From Chitinophaga nivalis (GTDB taxonomy: Bacteria; Bacteroidota; Bacteroidia; Chitinophagales; Chitinophagaceae): DNA of 64,000 nucleotides. The notes beneath the pieces were generated by a model. That model did no database searches and was not told where the DNA came from. It was given only the letters and a program-made list of their open reading frames with translations. The stretch spans positions 3,516,301-3,580,300 of the forward strand of contig NZ_JAPDNR010000001.1 of NCBI RefSeq assembly GCF_025989125.1. Direction: 5' to 3'. How positions within the stretch are numbered: the first letter of the stretch is position 1; every line of letters starts with the position of its first letter. Positions 61,385-64,000 of this stretch are shown in pieces. Both the position numbers and the translations under genes were made by a program.

Positions 61385-63688
61385 ATGTCATATACTTTTT
61401 CAGCCACCCAGGTAAAGGAATTAATGCAGCAGCACTTTAACCTCGCTGTATCCGTAAAGGAATTAACCGGATATGATGAAGCTAATTTTCTGGTGCGGGA
61501 AGATAACGGAAACGCCTATATCTGTAAGATAGCAGATGCTTCCCATCAGGTGGCTTTCCTGGATGCGCAGGTGAAAATACTGGAGCACCTGGCAGCAAGT
61601 GCTGTTGGTAAACAACTGCAGCAGGTAGTAAAAAATACCCGGGGCGAAGGGATTACCCGGATCGAAATAGACGGAGACTTATATCACCTGCGGGTACTGA
61701 CCTGGCTGGAAGGGGAGCCGATGGCCACCGTGCCGCCAGCCACTGCATTGAATACCGCATTGGGTGAATTCCTGGGGAAGATGGACGCCGCGCTGGCAGG
61801 ATTCAGTCACCCGGCCATGCACCGGCATTATGCCTGGGACCTGGCGCAGGCGGCTATCGCCGGGCAGCAGCTGGTACATATCAAAGATCCGGAACACCGC
61901 CGCCTGGCAGGCTACTTTCTCCTGCAGTTCGATACCGTCGTAGCGCCTGCATTGCCGCAGCTGCGCAAAGCCTATATTCACAACGATGCCAATGACTACA
62001 ATATTCTCATCAGGCAGACGGAGATCTCCGGCCTGATTGACTTCGGCGACATGGTGTACACGCAGCTGGTGAATAACCTGGCGATTGCCTGTACCTATGT
62101 GATGCTGTCGGCCAAAGATCCGTTGGCAGCAGCTGTAGAAACGGTGGCGGCCTATCATGCCGTATACCCGTTGACGGTAGCCGAAACCGACTTGTTGTAT
62201 TACCTGGTGGCAGCACGTTTATGCATCAGCGTTACTACCTCCGCCGCCCAGGCAGCGGCAGGCAGCGACAATGCCTACCACTTTGTAACCGAAGCGCCGG
62301 CATGGCAGCTATTATCCCACCTGATTACTATCAATCCGCTGGCTGCCCAGGATGCTTTCCGCAGGGCCTGTGGTTTCACGCCGCTGATCAATGCCGAGGC
62401 GGATTATGCAGGTTTGCTGGCCGACAGAAAAGCACATATTGGCCGGAACCTGAGTATCAGCTACCAGGAGCCGCTTAAAATAGTACGGGGTGCTTTGCAG
62501 TATCTCTATGATGATAAAGGCCGTACGTTCATCGACTGTGTCAATAATCCCAGTCATGTGGGGCATTGCCATCCTACGGTAGTTCGTGCCATGCAACAAC
62601 AGATTGCTACCCTCAATACCAATACCCGTTACCTGCACGATCATCTGGTAGATTATGCCAATAGTCTGATCAGCACTTTACCGCCTTCGCTGGAAGTATG
62701 TTATTTCACCAATTCCGGCAGTGAAGCCAATGACCTTGCGATCCGCATGAGCCGTCATTATACGCAGCAACAGGATGTAATTGTACTGGATCATGCCTAC
62801 CATGGCACCTCTACGGTAGCGATGCAGTTAAGTCCGTATAAATTCGATGGAAAAGGTGGTTTCGGACAACCGGCTCACACCCATAAAGCACTGAATCCGG
62901 ATCAATACAGAGGGGCTTACCGGTATGACGATGCGCAGGCCGGCCCGCGTTATGCTGCCGATGTGCAGGATATTATCAGCCGGTTGCAGGCAAATGGCAA
63001 AGGCGTAGCCGCTTATATCTGTGAAACCTTACTGGGCGTAGGTGGCCAGATACCTTTACCGCCGGGATACCTGCAGGAAGCATATGCTGCGGTGCGTGCC
63101 GCCGGTGGATTATGTATCGCCGATGAAGTACAGGTAGGTTTCGGCCGGGTAGGAGACGCCTTCTGGGGATTTGAACTGCAGGGCGTTACACCGGATATTG
63201 TGGTGATGGGAAAACCGATCGGGAATGGCCATCCGCTGGCTGCCGTGGTCACTACCCGCGCAGTAGCCGATGCCTTTAATAATGGTATGGAATACTTCAA
63301 CACCTTTGGCGGTAATCCGGTATCTATGGCAACAGGACTGGCCGTATTACAGGTCATCCGCGAAGAAGGGCTGCAGGAGCATGCCCGGGTGACCGGTAAC
63401 TATTTTATGGAAGGCCTGCGGAAACTGAAAGCAAAACATGCCATTATCGGCGATGTGCGCGGACATGGTTTCTTCATCGGTGCAGAGCTGGTACGCGACC
63501 GGGAAACCCTGGAACCAGCCGTGCCGGAAATCGACGTGATTGTAGAAGCGATGAAACAACGGGGCTTCTTGCTGAGTACCGATGGTCCTTTGCACAATGT
63601 GCTGAAAATCAAGCCGCCAATGGTATTTAATAAGGCGAATACGGATGCCTTGCTGCATCATTTGGATGCCGTGCTGGATTCCCTGTAA
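61385..63688 (+). CDS. Fusion of hydroxylysine-kinase-like and PLP phospholyase domains
   Basis: A 767-residue two-domain protein, started at 61385. The N-terminal part (about 1-330) is an aminoglycoside-phosphotransferase-fold kinase with catalytic H199-N-D201-x-N203-D-x-N206 and metal-binding D219 in LIDFGDM. Flanking phrases (RVLTWLEGEP, IHNDANDYNIL, YPLTVAETDLLYYLVAARL) resemble human hydroxylysine kinase. The C-terminal part (about 345-767) is a class-III aminotransferase fold closest to phosphoethanolamine/5-phosphohydroxylysine phospholyases (NTNTRYLHDHLVDYA, ADEVQVGFGRVGDAFWGF), with PLP Lys K610 in MGKPIGNGHP. Expected reaction: phosphorylate a hydroxy-amine, then eliminate phosphate and ammonia. 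Hydroxylysine is favoured, ethanolamine possible. It lacks the M23 peptidase domain of longer bacterial fusions. Confidence 0.85.
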   Translation: MSYTFSATQVKELMQQHFNLAVSVKELTGYDEANFLVREDNGNAYICKIADASHQVAFLDAQVKILEHLAASAVGKQLQQVVKNTRGEGITRIEIDGDLYHLRVLTWLEGEPMATVPPATALNTALGEFLGKMDAALAGFSHPAMHRHYAWDLAQAAIAGQQLVHIKDPEHRRLAGYFLLQFDTVVAPALPQLRKAYIHNDANDYNILIRQTEISGLIDFGDMVYTQLVNNLAIACTYVMLSAKDPLAAAVETVAAYHAVYPLTVAETDLLYYLVAARLCISVTTSAAQAAAGSDNAYHFVTEAPAWQLLSHLITINPLAAQDAFRRACGFTPLINAEADYAGLLADRKAHIGRNLSISYQEPLKIVRGALQYLYDDKGRTFIDCVNNPSHVGHCHPTVVRAMQQQIATLNTNTRYLHDHLVDYANSLISTLPPSLEVCYFTNSGSEANDLAIRMSRHYTQQQDVIVLDHAYHGTSTVAMQLSPYKFDGKGGFGQPAHTHKALNPDQYRGAYRYDDAQAGPRYAADVQDIISRLQANGKGVAAYICETLLGVGGQIPLPPGYLQEAYAAVRAAGGLCIADEVQVGFGRVGDAFWGFELQGVTPDIVVMGKPIGNGHPLAAVVTTRAVADAFNNGMEYFNTFGGNPVSMATGLAVLQVIREEGLQEHARVTGNYFMEGLRKLKAKHAIIGDVRGHGFFIGAELVRDRETLEPAVPEIDVIVEAMKQRGFLLSTDGPLHNVLKIKPPMVFNKANTDALLHHLDAVLDSL

Positions 63689-63706
63689 TCCCCTTATATT
63701 TGTTTC

Positions 63707-64000
63707 ATGCAAGTAAATATCGCTAAAAAAGCAGCTGGTGAAAAGGCTGCTGCATACATTCAGCCGGGCATGACGGTTGGCCTGGGAACAGGCAGCACAG
63801 CCTATTACACCATATTGCGTATAGGCGAGCTGGTGAGGGGAGGAATGGCATTGCAGGCCGTCGCTACTTCGGCGGATTCGGAACAACTGGCGCGGGAACA
63901 GCAGATTCCCCTGGTGCCTTTTGCCGAAGTACAGGGCATCGACCTGGATATCGACGGGGCAGATGAAGCCGACGAGCAGCTGCGGCTGATCAAAGGTGGT
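63707..64000 (+). CDS. rpiA: Ribose-5-phosphate isomerase A, 3' end cut by window
   Basis: The first 98 codons of RpiA are present. The phosphate-binding loop VGLGTGSTAYY lies at about residues 25-35, and the active-site motif LDIDGADEAD (catalytic Asp pair) at about 82-91, followed by KGG at the window edge. It interconverts ribose-5-phosphate and ribulose-5-phosphate in the pentose phosphate pathway. The gene starts 19 bp after the kinase/phospholyase fusion. A TATATTTG (63695-63702) ends only 4 bp before the ATG, which would imply a leaderless or nearly leaderless transcript if used. Confidence 0.93.
   Translation, partial: MQVNIAKKAAGEKAAAYIQPGMTVGLGTGSTAYYTILRIGELVRGGMALQAVATSADSEQLAREQQIPLVPFAEVQGIDLDIDGADEADEQLRLIKGG

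Noticed and set aside
1..64000. Insertion sequences, prophage or CRISPR array
   Set aside because: No transposase, integrase, phage structural protein, Cas gene or regularly spaced repeats were found on either strand.

Overview
This window looks like chromosomal DNA of a Bacteroidota bacterium, most probably a Chitinophaga-like member of the Chitinophagaceae. The evidence is two ECF sigma/FecR/SusC/SusD modules, STN-domain SusC proteins ending in Phe, SusD-type lipoproteins, families mostly confined to the phylum (DUF4843, PKD-like lipoprotein, DUF4251, DUF4369-TlpA), and promoters of the Bacteroidota type (TTTG about 19 nt upstream of TAnnTTTG). No tRNA, rRNA, CRISPR array, insertion sequence or prophage was recognised. 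The first gene (WYL regulator) and the last gene (rpiA) are cut by the window edges.

Layout. 1-8.5 kb: WYL regulator end, HPP membrane protein, serine hydrolase, a pair of paralogous small membrane proteins, a stand-alone GH2 beta-galactosidase and dinB. 8.5-18.5 kb: a complete ECF sigma / FecR / SusC / SusD / DUF4843 / PKD-like lipoprotein / TlpA-thioredoxin operon without any glycoside hydrolase. 18.5-27 kb: mixed single genes, including an orphan CDI-type immunity protein beside an AT-rich gene-free stretch, an ankyrin protein, an ABC exporter, a HAD phosphatase, an M24 peptidase and an AraC regulator, followed by an orphan terminator that suggests an unannotated small RNA. 27.4-32.4 kb: a TetR-controlled TolC/HlyD/DHA2 drug-efflux operon with promoter and operator repeats visible. 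32.4-44.4 kb: GNAT, a large TonB receptor, Mpo1-like protein, beta-hydroxyacid dehydrogenase, HxlR regulator facing DoxX, an SPFH/flotillin protein with N-terminal repeats, a ROK protein behind two LacI-type operators, an MtfA-like metallopeptidase and an M28 aminopeptidase.

44.6-63.7 kb is the most interesting region. Nine to ten same-strand genes fall in two adjacent blocks. Block one encodes all four steps of trans-4-hydroxy-L-proline catabolism (epimerase, D-hydroxyproline oxidase, HPC deaminase, ketoglutarate-semialdehyde dehydrogenase). Block two encodes ECF sigma, FecR, SusC, SusD, a GH2 beta-galactosidase, a GH63-type alpha-glucosidase and a fused kinase/PLP-phospholyase that resembles hydroxylysine kinase joined to 5-phosphohydroxylysine phospholyase. 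Hydroxyproline together with Glc-alpha-1,2-Gal-beta-hydroxylysine is the chemical signature of collagen. I therefore propose that this is a collagen (gelatin) glycopeptide utilisation locus: SusCD imports glycosylated peptides, GH63 removes glucose, GH2 removes galactose, the fusion enzyme degrades the freed hydroxylysine, and block one degrades hydroxyproline. The individual family calls are well supported by motifs; the joint function is inference. Plant hydroxyproline-rich glycoproteins are the main competing substrate.
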